Positions 1 to 9,251 of a DNA stretch of 64,000 nt are shown here, piece by piece. Location of the stretch: assembly GCA_004764695.1 (NCBI GenBank), contig SMSO01000031.1:2031048-2095047 (forward strand). The letters are read 5' to 3'. The DNA is from Schizochytrium sp. TIO01 (taxonomy: Eukaryota > Sar > Bigyra > Thraustochytrida > Thraustochytriidae). The notes beneath the pieces are model-generated. The model did not search any database, was not told the DNA's origin, and saw only the letters and a list, made by a program, of their open reading frames with translations. The translations under genes were made by a program, and so were the position numbers. Numbering within the stretch: position 1 is the stretch's first letter; the number at the start of each line of letters is the position of its first letter.

Positions 1-1
1 T

Positions 2-2923
2 CATCGTACCCGCTTAGGGAGGAGTACTGAGTGGCTTTCTCGTCGAGAAGAGCACCGGTATGCTCAGGCTCAGTCAAACTCAAAACACGCTTCCCAATCA
101 AGATCTCGTTCTTCAACACAGAAATCAACATCGTCTCGTAGCTATGAAAACAAACCTATTTTAGATGCTGCTCTTGAAGAGAGTGAACAGGACAACTCTA
201 GCAACGAAGAAAGCGACAGTTCCGAAAACTATTCATCTGATGAATGTGAAACCTTTACATGTGGCTATTATCGAAATTCGATAGATCACAGCCATAAAAA
301 CACTCGTGATAGAAAATATCGCTCAAAGAACAGCGAAGCGAGGAATGATCCACAACTTGGGGAATGGCTCCAAGCCGTTTTTCCTTTCCAGCGATATATT
401 GCAACGTCCAGGCGCATTGAGCCATTCAAAATGGGGGACTGGCTAATGCAACGGGCTAAGCAAGAATCTAGATCATTATTGCGCATCCCTCCCTTCCAAA
501 AAGCATACATCGAAGGTTTAGCAGAAAACGAGGCGAAAAGTCTTTTTTCCACTTTGACTTCACTAGTGTATCAACTAAGTTTGCGACAATCATGTCTTCC
601 CTCCAGCGACATCTTGAGAGTCATGTTCTTGAATACATGTCCGGCTGTACTTGATCTGTCTGGTTGTGAGTTACAAAGCGATCAGCTTCAGGCTTTGGGA
701 GGGGTTTTTAAGCACCTTCGTCGCCTTGATTTATCATGCAATAACTTAGAGCTTACGCATGCGGAGATATTAGCAGAATATATACAACTACATGGTCAAA
801 ATCTGACAGAGCTGGAGCTCTCCTCAAATAATATCCTATGTCAAGGAGCCCTGCTTATCCTGCATGCAATAGCTAACCTAGGGGACAAAGCAAAAATCCT
901 CCATTTAGGCCTCGCTGCTAACAACATAAGTATGGATCCTAATCACGTGCCAAATCAGCCAAAAGGATCAGAAATTATCGAGATTACTCAAAATACCTTA
1001 AATAGTTTGAGCAGTGAGAATATTGGCAACAATACTGTCACAGATAATAACAGCAATGGGGATCTTGACACAACTAAAAATATGGATGCAGACCTATCAC
1101 ACACATTCGTTCAATCGCTTTCCGCGCGCGAATGCCCAACACTACGCCATGTGGATCTTGCGGGCAACGAATTAGATTTTGCTGTAGCCACTCAACTTGT
1201 GGAATTGGTACACCCAGTGGGTCACTTGTATGGTTTACACATGAATTGCAACAAAGATTTTCATGTGAACCTATCTATATATGGTCATCTTCAATGCATA
1301 AGTGGGGCTGATCCATATCAATGTCTCCAGGGTCACCAACAAAGTCTACTCGACCGACCAGAACCTTTAATGTCACGAATAACAGATACATCGTCTCGCA
1401 CCATATGTTTGAGCTGTGGGGGCTGGCAGCGATGTTCTTTTCGATATGGTAATGTCCCAGCGCCTTTTGGCCTTCGTCAATCTGTGTTACTAAACTTTGT
1501 AGGATATCCTAATCCTATACGTATGGAAAATATCTCTTCTCAAGGGTGGATTGCGACCGTGTTCCTTCAGCCAGGAGAGCACAGATATTACTTTTCGACT
1601 CCGGATGCACCAAGCCAGATACTACTAAATCCAGGACTACCTTCCGTTCGTTACAATGGAATACTTCTTCATCAGATTATATTAGAGCCTCGTGAGCTAT
1701 CTTTTGATCCAGAAGAAGTTATCGATATTGAAGAAGAACATTTGCCCTTTGCAGCAATACGTGCCGATGATTTGAAGCGTGAAGAAGATAGACGCAATGA
1801 CATTCAAAAGGACTACGAACTATTATGTAGCTGTGATGCTATAAAAGGGCATTTTGCAGAAGTATTGCTTCACCCTCCTATCAGTGTATCTGAGCTGGAT
1901 CTAAAGCTAGAATGGGACTTTCCAGGCTCCTATGATACGGTGGCAAATCTAAAGAAATCATTTGAAGCTTTGCATGCACATCTTTGTTCAACTCGCATGC
2001 TTTTGCACGTAGATCTAGCGGAAGAATATGTTTCTGGCATAGAGTTTTTGCAGAAGTTATGCAATCGGGCAATTAAGCACTATAATAAATGTGTTGAACA
2101 ATATGAAGGGGCTGTAGATCCCAAGTCATTAAGCCTTGCACACTCCCTCAACGAAGTTTTTTTCAAAGAAATTGTTCCTGGAATGCGTTTTGATTACCTG
2201 AACCCTCTTCCTCTACGTGATTGCCTTTACAACAATGCGAGTTTCCGACACTGGCTTTGTATGTACAACGATGAGCTCAGAACCATTTTCCATCGTATTC
2301 AGGATTATGGGGGTTCACAACAACATCAGACTAAAGAAGTATGCTCATTTTCAAGATGGATGCACTTTCTGGGTTCCCAAAGAATCTACCCACTACTCGT
2401 CGGGCAAAGGCAAGCTCGGATTGTTTTTTTCCAATCGCTTCGAAGTAAACCTTTATACGATCGATCACAAGTCCAGAGCTGGTCTTTAGAATGGATAGAA
2501 TTTATTGAAGCTATCTGTCGCCTTGCTTCTGCAGCATGGATTCCTGGACCTGCTCTTCGATCCCTCTTAGGTATAAAAGATCCATATAGAGATGACAGCT
2601 ATATTGACGCTTTACGGTGCGCAATCCAAGTTGAGCACCTTCTAGATGATAAAGTGCAAATTTCTGATCTTTTTCGAGCAGAACCAGATCTTGATGTCAC
2701 CCCGGCAGCTCGAATTCGATTTATTGTGCAAGCATTAACAATGGACATTAAACAGAGCGTTTCTGTCGTTATAAAAACAACCTCTCCTTCTCAGAAGGAG
2801 TATCGCAACCAACGAGTTGACACCCTCATTCGAAATTCGTCGAGTACAGTAGGAGCTGCAGAAGCTTGTCTCTACGCAGTTCAGCTGATCCATTCTGAAG
2901 GATATCATAACACGAACCTCTGA
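2..2923 (+). CDS. Leucine-rich-repeat protein, 5' end outside window
   Basis: The frame is open from the left edge (base 2) through the first internal ATG at 431, so the real start lies outside the window; 973 codons are visible. The first ~140 residues are Ser/Glu/Arg-rich. Bases about 630-1250 encode ribonuclease-inhibitor-like leucine-rich repeats (for example LDLSCNNLEL, LELSSNNILC, HVDLAGNELD), interrupted by an Asn/Thr-rich insert near 960-1100. A CxxC motif (ICLSCGGWQRC, near 1405) follows, then a stretch with GWIATVFLQPGEHRYYF (near 1550) that resembles the W...PGEH+Y+F pattern of AMPK-type glycogen-binding (CBM48) modules. The last ~370 residues are alpha-helical and unrecognised. 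Function is unknown. The LRR call is firm; the CBM48-like call is a tentative inference. It converges on the APH-1 gene 285 bp downstream. Confidence 0.85.
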   Translation, partial: HRTRLGRSTEWLSRREEHRYAQAQSNSKHASQSRSRSSTQKSTSSRSYENKPILDAALEESEQDNSSNEESDSSENYSSDECETFTCGYYRNSIDHSHKNTRDRKYRSKNSEARNDPQLGEWLQAVFPFQRYIATSRRIEPFKMGDWLMQRAKQESRSLLRIPPFQKAYIEGLAENEAKSLFSTLTSLVYQLSLRQSCLPSSDILRVMFLNTCPAVLDLSGCELQSDQLQALGGVFKHLRRLDLSCNNLELTHAEILAEYIQLHGQNLTELELSSNNILCQGALLILHAIANLGDKAKILHLGLAANNISMDPNHVPNQPKGSEIIEITQNTLNSLSSENIGNNTVTDNNSNGDLDTTKNMDADLSHTFVQSLSARECPTLRHVDLAGNELDFAVATQLVELVHPVGHLYGLHMNCNKDFHVNLSIYGHLQCISGADPYQCLQGHQQSLLDRPEPLMSRITDTSSRTICLSCGGWQRCSFRYGNVPAPFGLRQSVLLNFVGYPNPIRMENISSQGWIATVFLQPGEHRYYFSTPDAPSQILLNPGLPSVRYNGILLHQIILEPRELSFDPEEVIDIEEEHLPFAAIRADDLKREEDRRNDIQKDYELLCSCDAIKGHFAEVLLHPPISVSELDLKLEWDFPGSYDTVANLKKSFEALHAHLCSTRMLLHVDLAEEYVSGIEFLQKLCNRAIKHYNKCVEQYEGAVDPKSLSLAHSLNEVFFKEIVPGMRFDYLNPLPLRDCLYNNASFRHWLCMYNDELRTIFHRIQDYGGSQQHQTKEVCSFSRWMHFLGSQRIYPLLVGQRQARIVFFQSLRSKPLYDRSQVQSWSLEWIEFIEAICRLASAAWIPGPALRSLLGIKDPYRDDSYIDALRCAIQVEHLLDDKVQISDLFRAEPDLDVTPAARIRFIVQALTMDIKQSVSVVIKTTSPSQKEYRNQRVDTLIRNSSSTVGAAEACLYAVQLIHSEGYHNTNL

Positions 2924-3208
2924 AAATCATTGTTTGAATTCAGAGCAGATGTGTCCAGATAAATATCTATTTCAAAAAGTTAAAGATTTCGTCTCTTAGT
3001 ATTCTGCCTTATAAGCTTGAGAAGCGCTAGGCTTCTAAGTCATACATAATCAAAGTCCAGTGGTTTAATGGTGTTTGTGTTTTCAAAACCAACTTTCAAG
3101 ATTACAGAGTTTTGCTGGTTTCCAATCGCTCACAAAAACAATAAAAAAAAATTAAGAGTGAGATAATATAATTAGCACAGTAACATGTAAACCATGCGGG
3201 GAAACAGT

Positions 3209-3970
3209 TTACTCAAATGCATACCTTTCATAGTCCATGTAACTTGGCAACCTGGCTGTGTAAATCGACAGTCCAACGCAAAGTATCACTGAGACTGCCT
3301 GTAGAGGCATTCCAACTTTACAGCCTGTATTTACATCGCCATTAAGAATACTAAGCAAAGAAATGAGAAAATGAAGAACACATGCTCCCAACAGCCGGGG
3401 CAATGCATGCAGAAGCGGGTGCGAAGAGTTCCAGCGGCGTAGACCATCAAGAAAAATGATCATGAGTGCGATATGCATAATCTGATACAAGAGAGCCAAG
3501 ATGGAAGATGCTACAAAGCCACTAATATTCGGGCATGCATCAGTAAAGTAATCACCGTTTTCTAAACTGGCTGTCAAAGTACCTCCATATAGTAAGATGG
3601 TGCTCATCACACCAAAGCCGGTACCCATAGCCACTGCAGAGGAGAAGTCATTCAAAAGTCTCTTTTGATCCGTGCGGTGGCCTACGAGCTGTAGAATATG
3701 CCGATCCGCACGAAGATAAATCAGCAAAAGACCCAGACGGGCAAGTTCCTGGAAAAATACACCTACAACAATCGTCGCACTCGGCTCATTCTGCATACCT
3801 TTGATGGCAAACCAGAAAATACCGGACACCACCATTGAGAGCAAACACATAAATGCTGAAGAGAGCGTGAGAAGCAAAAGCTGAGCTCTTCTGGCCAAAA
3901 CACCAAAGAATAACACGGCTATAGGGCCATAGGAAAACACCAAAACACCCAAAAATTGTGCAAACGCCAT
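3209..3970 (-). CDS. APH1: Gamma-secretase subunit APH-1
   Basis: This 253-aa polytopic protein matches the APH-1 family along its whole length (human APH-1A is about 265 aa). It is predicted to scaffold the intramembrane protease complex with presenilin, nicastrin and PEN-2 in ER/Golgi and endosomal membranes. There are about seven hydrophobic segments. The N-terminal FSYGPIAVLF, the QELARLG segment (QE..R), and the two family-invariant histidines are present: H166 in QIMHIALMIIFLDG and H200 in VLHFLISLLSILNG, equivalent to human H171 and H197. The TM4 glycine zipper keeps G116 and G120, but the third position is Thr124. The frame extends four codons upstream only to a TTG, so the ATG at 3970 is taken as the start. 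No other complex subunit is in the window. Its 3' end converges on the LRR gene. Confidence 0.88.
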   Translation of the reverse strand: MAFAQFLGVLVFSYGPIAVLFFGVLARRAQLLLLTLSSAFMCLLSMVVSGIFWFAIKGMQNEPSATIVVGVFFQELARLGLLLIYLRADRHILQLVGHRTDQKRLLNDFSSAVAMGTGFGVMSTILLYGGTLTASLENGDYFTDACPNISGFVASSILALLYQIMHIALMIIFLDGLRRWNSSHPLLHALPRLLGACVLHFLISLLSILNGDVNTGCKVGMPLQAVSVILCVGLSIYTARLPSYMDYERYAFE

Positions 3971-4125
3971 CTTAAACCGCAACAGAGCCTCTTCAACAGT
4001 CTCCTCCAGTGTTTCTTCTAATTATCTCGATCTCCTCCCTATTGAAAGTTTAAGCGCGTATATTCTGATCAGCCGCCAGCGTCACGGCAAAACACGAGCT
4101 AGAACTATTCAAGCGGGGAAAGTTA

Positions 4126-4161
4126 GACTTGGCAGTTCAATATACAAAGGATTGCCAAGTC
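4126..4161. repeat. Inverted repeat, 9-bp arms
   Basis: GACTTGGCA (4126-4134) is the exact reverse complement of TGCCAAGTC (4153-4161), with an 18-nt loop. It lies in the divergent promoter region upstream of APH-1. It could be a hairpin or a dyad factor site; function unknown. Confidence 0.6.
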
Positions 4162-4260
4162 GGCCACACGCCAAAATGGAGTGCCCCGATCGTCCGCCTT
4201 GCGCAGCAGAGCCTGAACCAGCAATAACTCCAATGGCTATGCAAAGCCCTGGCCGCCTGT

Positions 4261-4280
4261 GCAAAGCGTCTGCGCTTTGC
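4261..4280. repeat. Inverted repeat, 8-bp arms, TCTG loop
   Basis: GCAAAGCG (4261-4268) and CGCTTTGC (4273-4280) are perfect reverse complements around a 4-nt TCTG loop, about 100 bp from the 4126 hairpin. Confidence 0.6.
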
Positions 4281-4757
4281 AGACCTCTTTGCCGTCGAAC
4301 GTCTTGCAGTGAGCGAGCGAGTGTACGAATGCGTAAATGCATTGATTGTTGATTGTGCCCAGTTCGGCATCTCTGTGCACAACACTAAGTCACTATACTG
4401 AGGTCTTAGGAATTAAATTTACACATTTTTCTCACCGCTGTAGCATAGAATACAGCTGGTGATGTGAGTGTCACCTTGAGGCATGGAGGACTGCGAATGT
4501 CAACCCCAAGATCATGATGTTCTCAGGTTTTAACAGAGATTGGATGCTTTGGGAGCGCCTGATTGCGAAATTTTGACCCAACCATTCACTCTGTGCGTAC
4601 CCCCCAACGTAGGCCTTCATTAATTACAACGCAATGGTATGACAGGGGCAATTGGGGAGTGTCTGTGCTGTGAACGGCTAGCTTTGGGTTTTACACGACG
4701 CACTCACTGAATTGTAATCAATACATTGCAACAAAAGCCGATGAGGACTACAACATC

Positions 4758-7700
4758 ATGGAGGGAAAGACGCCTGCTGTAGGGCTGGATGATGTTGGTA
4801 AAGGCGGCTGGAACGGGCTCACTAGCTTAGGGGCATCTGTTGGCAAATCGATTGGGACTCAAGAGGATGTCAGGGAAGAGCGTGAAGCTTCTTCCCGTGA
4901 AACCCCCCTTGTGGAGGATGGAGAAAACTGCAACAAAGCCCATACAGGTCATGGTGAGGATGGAAGAAATACGAGGATTGACAATAATCGGGATGAGCTC
5001 GTCCAAGAGCACTATCTGGCACTGATTGAAGGACAAAACCCTTTGAGTGGCCTGCTTTCCAACAATGCCGTAGCCAAAGCTTGCGATGCCTTAAAAAGCC
5101 GCGATCAAGCGCTCATCGGGCAAATGACATCCTTCTTCAAAGAGGAACTACGTCAGCAAGTACGCGTACTCCAGCGCCAGCTAGCAACATGTAAAGAGAA
5201 TGCTAACTTGTTACAGAGCACGAACAAAGGACTTGTGGCAAGCCTAAAGCGACGCGACGCCAGCTTAGAAGAGGAGCGTCGCTTGTACTTGCAACAACTG
5301 CTTATAATAAAAGAAATGCATTTGAGCACACTTTCGACAAATAGAGATCCCATAGACCTACGGAATCTACGTGCAAAGGCTTTGCAACAAGTCTCTGCGA
5401 ACCTCTCGGAAACGGCGCTGGCTGTACTTTCAAAAATTGGCGTTGAGGCACCAGATATTCCTAAAGGTGCAGGCGCAGGTGCAAGTGCTGCTACAGATAT
5501 AGAGGATGATTCTATGGAACGCCGAAACTCACTCGCAAACACCGTCGAAGGGCGACAACTGCATCAAGGAATGACTCATGAACAGCAGATTCTTCTCCAG
5601 CAAAAACTTCAGCACATGATGGAGAAAAACGAAAAGTTAAATATTGAATTGCAAACGAGAAAAGATTTTCTGCGAAATGTGCAAAAGGAAAGAGACGAAC
5701 TCAAGGAGAGTCTTAAGACCACAAGCCGTGAACTTCACGAGGAAATTGCATCATTAAAATCGCAGATTGAGCCAACATCCGCGGGATCGGCTTCCCATGT
5801 GACACAGACGAACGCCCATGCAACAGAATTAGCAGAAGCACTCGCCGAAGCCCAGAATCACATTCTTACACAGAATGAAACACTAAGCAACGTAAGATCA
5901 GAACTTCGAGACACTCAGAGGTCGATGGCAAAACTCGAAAAGGAAAACACAAGCCTGAAAGAATTATGCGATAAGTTGAACGCTCAGCTTGTTGAAAGTC
6001 TTCACCAAGCGAGGTCAAATCTTGCCTCTGCAAAGCAAGCTCAATCAGAGAAGCAGGAAGATGCGCCTAATGAAGCACAGCCTCTAACAAACAAAAAATC
6101 ACCAACAAACCTGATGATGTCAAAAAAATCGTCATCACGTGCAAAGGTTACGTCGAAAAGTTCATTCATATCGTCAGAAAGTCAAAGCTTCCAAGCTTCG
6201 TTCGAGAAGGAAAAGTTTAATAGTATGAAACAGAGTTTGCCTATGGAAACTGCTAAAGATGGCCCAGTTCTAGTTTCTCTAGAAGACCAAGCAACTGATG
6301 CCGAAGCAGCTTCGGATGCGATCTCTATACAAGATTTTACAACTCGGGTGACTGAACAAATAGTTGCGAGGAAACAACAAAAGAAAGAATTGAAACGACA
6401 TGCTAGTCTACCCATGGTAAATGGAGTTCCCGAACAAGAGCAGAATGGTGTCGCAAAGGGGAATAAAATCTTGTCAGTACCTTCGATTGAAGACAGTGCA
6501 AAAGTTGAAAAAGAACCTTATGAATTATCGCTTGCATCCCCACCTCGAGCGTTTGATTCCGAATATAATCTAGCAGAAAATGAGGTCGAAGGTGTGTATC
6601 AGATGACTCCACGACGACCTGCAAAGCCCCGTATCTCGATGGGGAGGCGACGAAGAGCATCGTGCGCCTCACCTAAGCGAACATCAAGCATGTGCTCAGT
6701 CGAAAGCTCAGTTGATGCTGCAGAACTTCGTGTTCACCCGAAAGGAATGATGAAATCTATCGGAGTTGAAGCAAAGTTGGGGAAGTGGATGACTGATGAC
6801 GAGTTTAAGATCTGGAAGGAGCACCAGAAGACTATTGACGCAGACCTTGAGCGCACCTGTAATACAGTATGTAAGCTGGAGCAAGAGCTTGATCAAGCAG
6901 TCGAAGAATGCAATTCGGCTTGGGAAACTGCAGAACGCTTAGAAAGGGAAAAGATGGATGTGCTTCTTGCATTGCATAATCAAGAAAAAGAACTGACTTC
7001 TGTCTCTGACGAACTGTCAGTGACCAAAAAGGCACTTGCTCTAGCAGGACCACCTTCAACGACATCAAAGTCGGGACATGGGCGAAGTATGCAGAAATCT
7101 GCTAGTCACCAGTCCCAAGGCGGGCCTGCAAGGTTTCTGAGGTCCTCTAAATCAAGTAATAGTCTTTTAGAGATGGTTGAGTCAGACCAGGGGACTGACG
7201 TGATTGACGTTGAGAACCCACATAAAAGCGTAGATTCTGGGCATGCTAAAATTAAGTTACAGACAACGATACGACGGCTGAGTAGAACAGGCTCTTCTCA
7301 GCAGCTTCTTGGAAAGCAAAGCACGAATAAGGCCAGTTTACAGCAAGTCATTGGAGGTCTTCAAGATCTGTCATCAAATGGGAATAGGCAAAAGTCGCGG
7401 TGGAGTATTTTACTTCAGAAAAATGCAAAATCCAATATGATAGTGAGCAAAATGCGAGAATTTAAGCGCACTGCATTGGCAAACAGATCAACAAAGCTAC
7501 AGACAGACTTAAACCGAGCGACAAACCTCGAAAGAGTTGTCAGGCAGCTTCGGCACGAACTGGTAGCTGCACGCCTAAGCTTAGATAGTCTTTCTAACAA
7601 GCCTTCGGACGAAGCAAAAGTGCAAATCATACGGAGGCTCTTAGAAAATGAAGAGAATCTTGTTCAAGACAATGATGCAGAGGAAGCATATGCGACTTCG

Positions 7701-8360
7701 CAGTACCCGTCCATGCTAAGCCTTGGACTGGACCTTTTAACACGACAGTGCGCAACGGATACCAGTCTTAGTGCTGTAGCTGTAGAAAACTACAAGGTTA
7801 TGCTAAGTATGATGGAGTCTGGACTCCATGCAAGTATTCCAAGCACACGTACAAGCCTTGAGCTGTCCCCGGTACTCATGCAAGTATTACAAGCTCTCGA
7901 CAGACTTGCGGTCGCAGGTCACGCATGGCGAGAGCTACGCTTATTTCGTGCAAGAACTCGCTGGCAACTTTTTGTCGCTCAGCTGACTTTAGACCAATGT
8001 ATTCTGCGCCGTGATTACATCGTAAATCATTTAGCCTCTAAAAACCATGAGCATCGCCTCCTCAAGATATTACACTCCATGTGTTACCGTGAACAATCTA
8101 TGATGTCAAAGCTTGAGCGTCAGCTCGGAAAATTTGTGCAACAAGGGATTATTTTAAGGCGCCTCATGGTGCAGTTTTGTGTAGAGGTCTCCATCAAAGC
8201 AGGGGTTTGTACAGAAACTAGCAAAGGGCCCATGATGGATATGTTGACAAAGCATGCCGAGCCTCCAGATGCCGAGGTTCTTCGAAAAGCTCAGGAGAAT
8301 CTAGAGCGATCCTTTTTGGAGCGAGCACAGGCCTCTGAAACAAAGAAACGAGCTGCTTGA
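4758..8360 (+). CDS. Large coiled-coil protein, function unknown
   Basis: This is a single 1200-aa open frame starting at an ATG (4758) in a good purine context. Residues ~120-200 and ~275-430 are heptad-rich coiled coil (RQQVRVLQRQLATCKEN; MMEKNEKLNIELQTRKDF). The centre (~430-680) is Ser/Lys/Glu-rich and likely disordered, with a strongly basic patch (RRPAKPRISMGRRRRAS, near residue 625) that may be a nuclear or microtubule-binding signal. Another coiled coil spans ~690-790. A helical C-terminal domain (~960-1170) is rich in Leu, Arg and His (for example RLFRARTRWQLFVAQLTL) and has the feel of a conserved globular helical bundle. I do not recognise the family. The architecture is typical of centrosomal, ciliary or cytoskeletal scaffolds, which is an inference only. 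The long single frame and codon regularity make it a secure gene. Confidence 0.8.
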   Translation: MEGKTPAVGLDDVGKGGWNGLTSLGASVGKSIGTQEDVREEREASSRETPLVEDGENCNKAHTGHGEDGRNTRIDNNRDELVQEHYLALIEGQNPLSGLLSNNAVAKACDALKSRDQALIGQMTSFFKEELRQQVRVLQRQLATCKENANLLQSTNKGLVASLKRRDASLEEERRLYLQQLLIIKEMHLSTLSTNRDPIDLRNLRAKALQQVSANLSETALAVLSKIGVEAPDIPKGAGAGASAATDIEDDSMERRNSLANTVEGRQLHQGMTHEQQILLQQKLQHMMEKNEKLNIELQTRKDFLRNVQKERDELKESLKTTSRELHEEIASLKSQIEPTSAGSASHVTQTNAHATELAEALAEAQNHILTQNETLSNVRSELRDTQRSMAKLEKENTSLKELCDKLNAQLVESLHQARSNLASAKQAQSEKQEDAPNEAQPLTNKKSPTNLMMSKKSSSRAKVTSKSSFISSESQSFQASFEKEKFNSMKQSLPMETAKDGPVLVSLEDQATDAEAASDAISIQDFTTRVTEQIVARKQQKKELKRHASLPMVNGVPEQEQNGVAKGNKILSVPSIEDSAKVEKEPYELSLASPPRAFDSEYNLAENEVEGVYQMTPRRPAKPRISMGRRRRASCASPKRTSSMCSVESSVDAAELRVHPKGMMKSIGVEAKLGKWMTDDEFKIWKEHQKTIDADLERTCNTVCKLEQELDQAVEECNSAWETAERLEREKMDVLLALHNQEKELTSVSDELSVTKKALALAGPPSTTSKSGHGRSMQKSASHQSQGGPARFLRSSKSSNSLLEMVESDQGTDVIDVENPHKSVDSGHAKIKLQTTIRRLSRTGSSQQLLGKQSTNKASLQQVIGGLQDLSSNGNRQKSRWSILLQKNAKSNMIVSKMREFKRTALANRSTKLQTDLNRATNLERVVRQLRHELVAARLSLDSLSNKPSDEAKVQIIRRLLENEENLVQDNDAEEAYATSQYPSMLSLGLDLLTRQCATDTSLSAVAVENYKVMLSMMESGLHASIPSTRTSLELSPVLMQVLQALDRLAVAGHAWRELRLFRARTRWQLFVAQLTLDQCILRRDYIVNHLASKNHEHRLLKILHSMCYREQSMMSKLERQLGKFVQQGIILRRLMVQFCVEVSIKAGVCTETSKGPMMDMLTKHAEPPDAEVLRKAQENLERSFLERAQASETKKRAA

Positions 8361-9251
8361 CCAGAATGTTAAAGTCAAAGACAAAGTGACGCAATTGAAA
8401 GAAAAACAGAAAATCAGATGGTAACTGTTAATGGTGCACGGCATAGATGAGATCTAAGTAGGGTCTGTTGCGGTTGGCCAAATAATCGAAATCAAAGACT
8501 CTTTATACTGTTTTCTTGTTGAAGAACCCTTTCTTTGGGTTTGGCAAGTGAGAGCGGCAATACTCGTGACATCGATTAATAACTTACTCATGATACGGAA
8601 AGTAAAAAAGACAGTTAAGAAACAGAGACAGAAGAGGTGAATAGCCCCTATTTGTACTTCAAGGCAAAACTATACATGATCTCGATATGTGAAAGCAATG
8701 AACAATATATATAAAGCTGGGTTTAGGAATGTAATGCTTCTCAAATTTCCGTTGTCGGTATGTAGGTAGGTAGGGTACTTTCGAGTGTCATCGTAAGCAC
8801 TTTCTGTGGGGATAAGGGATCTTGTTAGCTTGCTGTTGGCCTAATATATGCATGATGCCATAAGATGGACCCTACGCCGCCGTTGCTCCGATGTACTTCA
8901 GATCAGCTCATTTAGTCTTAAAACAGGTTCGCTCTCCAAGGAAAACCAAAGGAAGAAGAAATGGAAGAACGAGAGGCACCAACAATGCGATGCGAGCAGA
9001 GGCTGTAGGTCAAATGTGAACGAATATCTTTCTGGCGAAATCATGCAAATGCTTACATGAGACAGGGACACCTTTTAGTGTGCGGAAGGTTGGAAGATGC
9101 ATGAGTCTCTATTGTTGAGTAGAAGTATATATCTTGGCTACCATGGGGATAGACATGGCTGAACATCTAGGCTGTTGTAGAAGAAGAAGAAGAAGAAGTA
9201 GTAGTAGTAGTAGTGGGCTATATTGGGTTGTGTGTGTTGTTAACATGACAT
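8361..9251. other. Intergenic between convergent genes
   Basis: This 891-bp gap separates the coiled-coil gene (+) from FBPase (-). It contains a TATA-like run near 8703-8714 and a 70-codon ATG frame at 8848-9060 with no recognisable features. It also holds a TAGG run near 8764 and a GAA/GTA microsatellite at 9178-9214. I see no supported gene. Confidence 0.5.
9178..9214. repeat. (GAA)n/(GTA)n microsatellite
   Basis: About six AGA/GAA triplets run directly into five GTA triplets, just downstream of the FBPase stop codon and therefore probably in its 3' UTR. Confidence 0.85.

Larger units (their letters stand above)
3971..4757. other. Divergent intergenic region, two hairpins
   Basis: This 787-bp gap lies between the divergent APH-1 and coiled-coil genes. 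I see no convincing gene in it. It is more GC-rich around 4090-4340 and contains two perfect inverted repeats (listed separately). Bases 4690-4757 are the likely 5' leader of the downstream gene. Confidence 0.6.

Noticed and set aside
8848-9060. 70-aa ATG frame with an upstream TATA-like run
   Set aside because: No recognisable content and lies in a probable 3' UTR zone between convergent genes.
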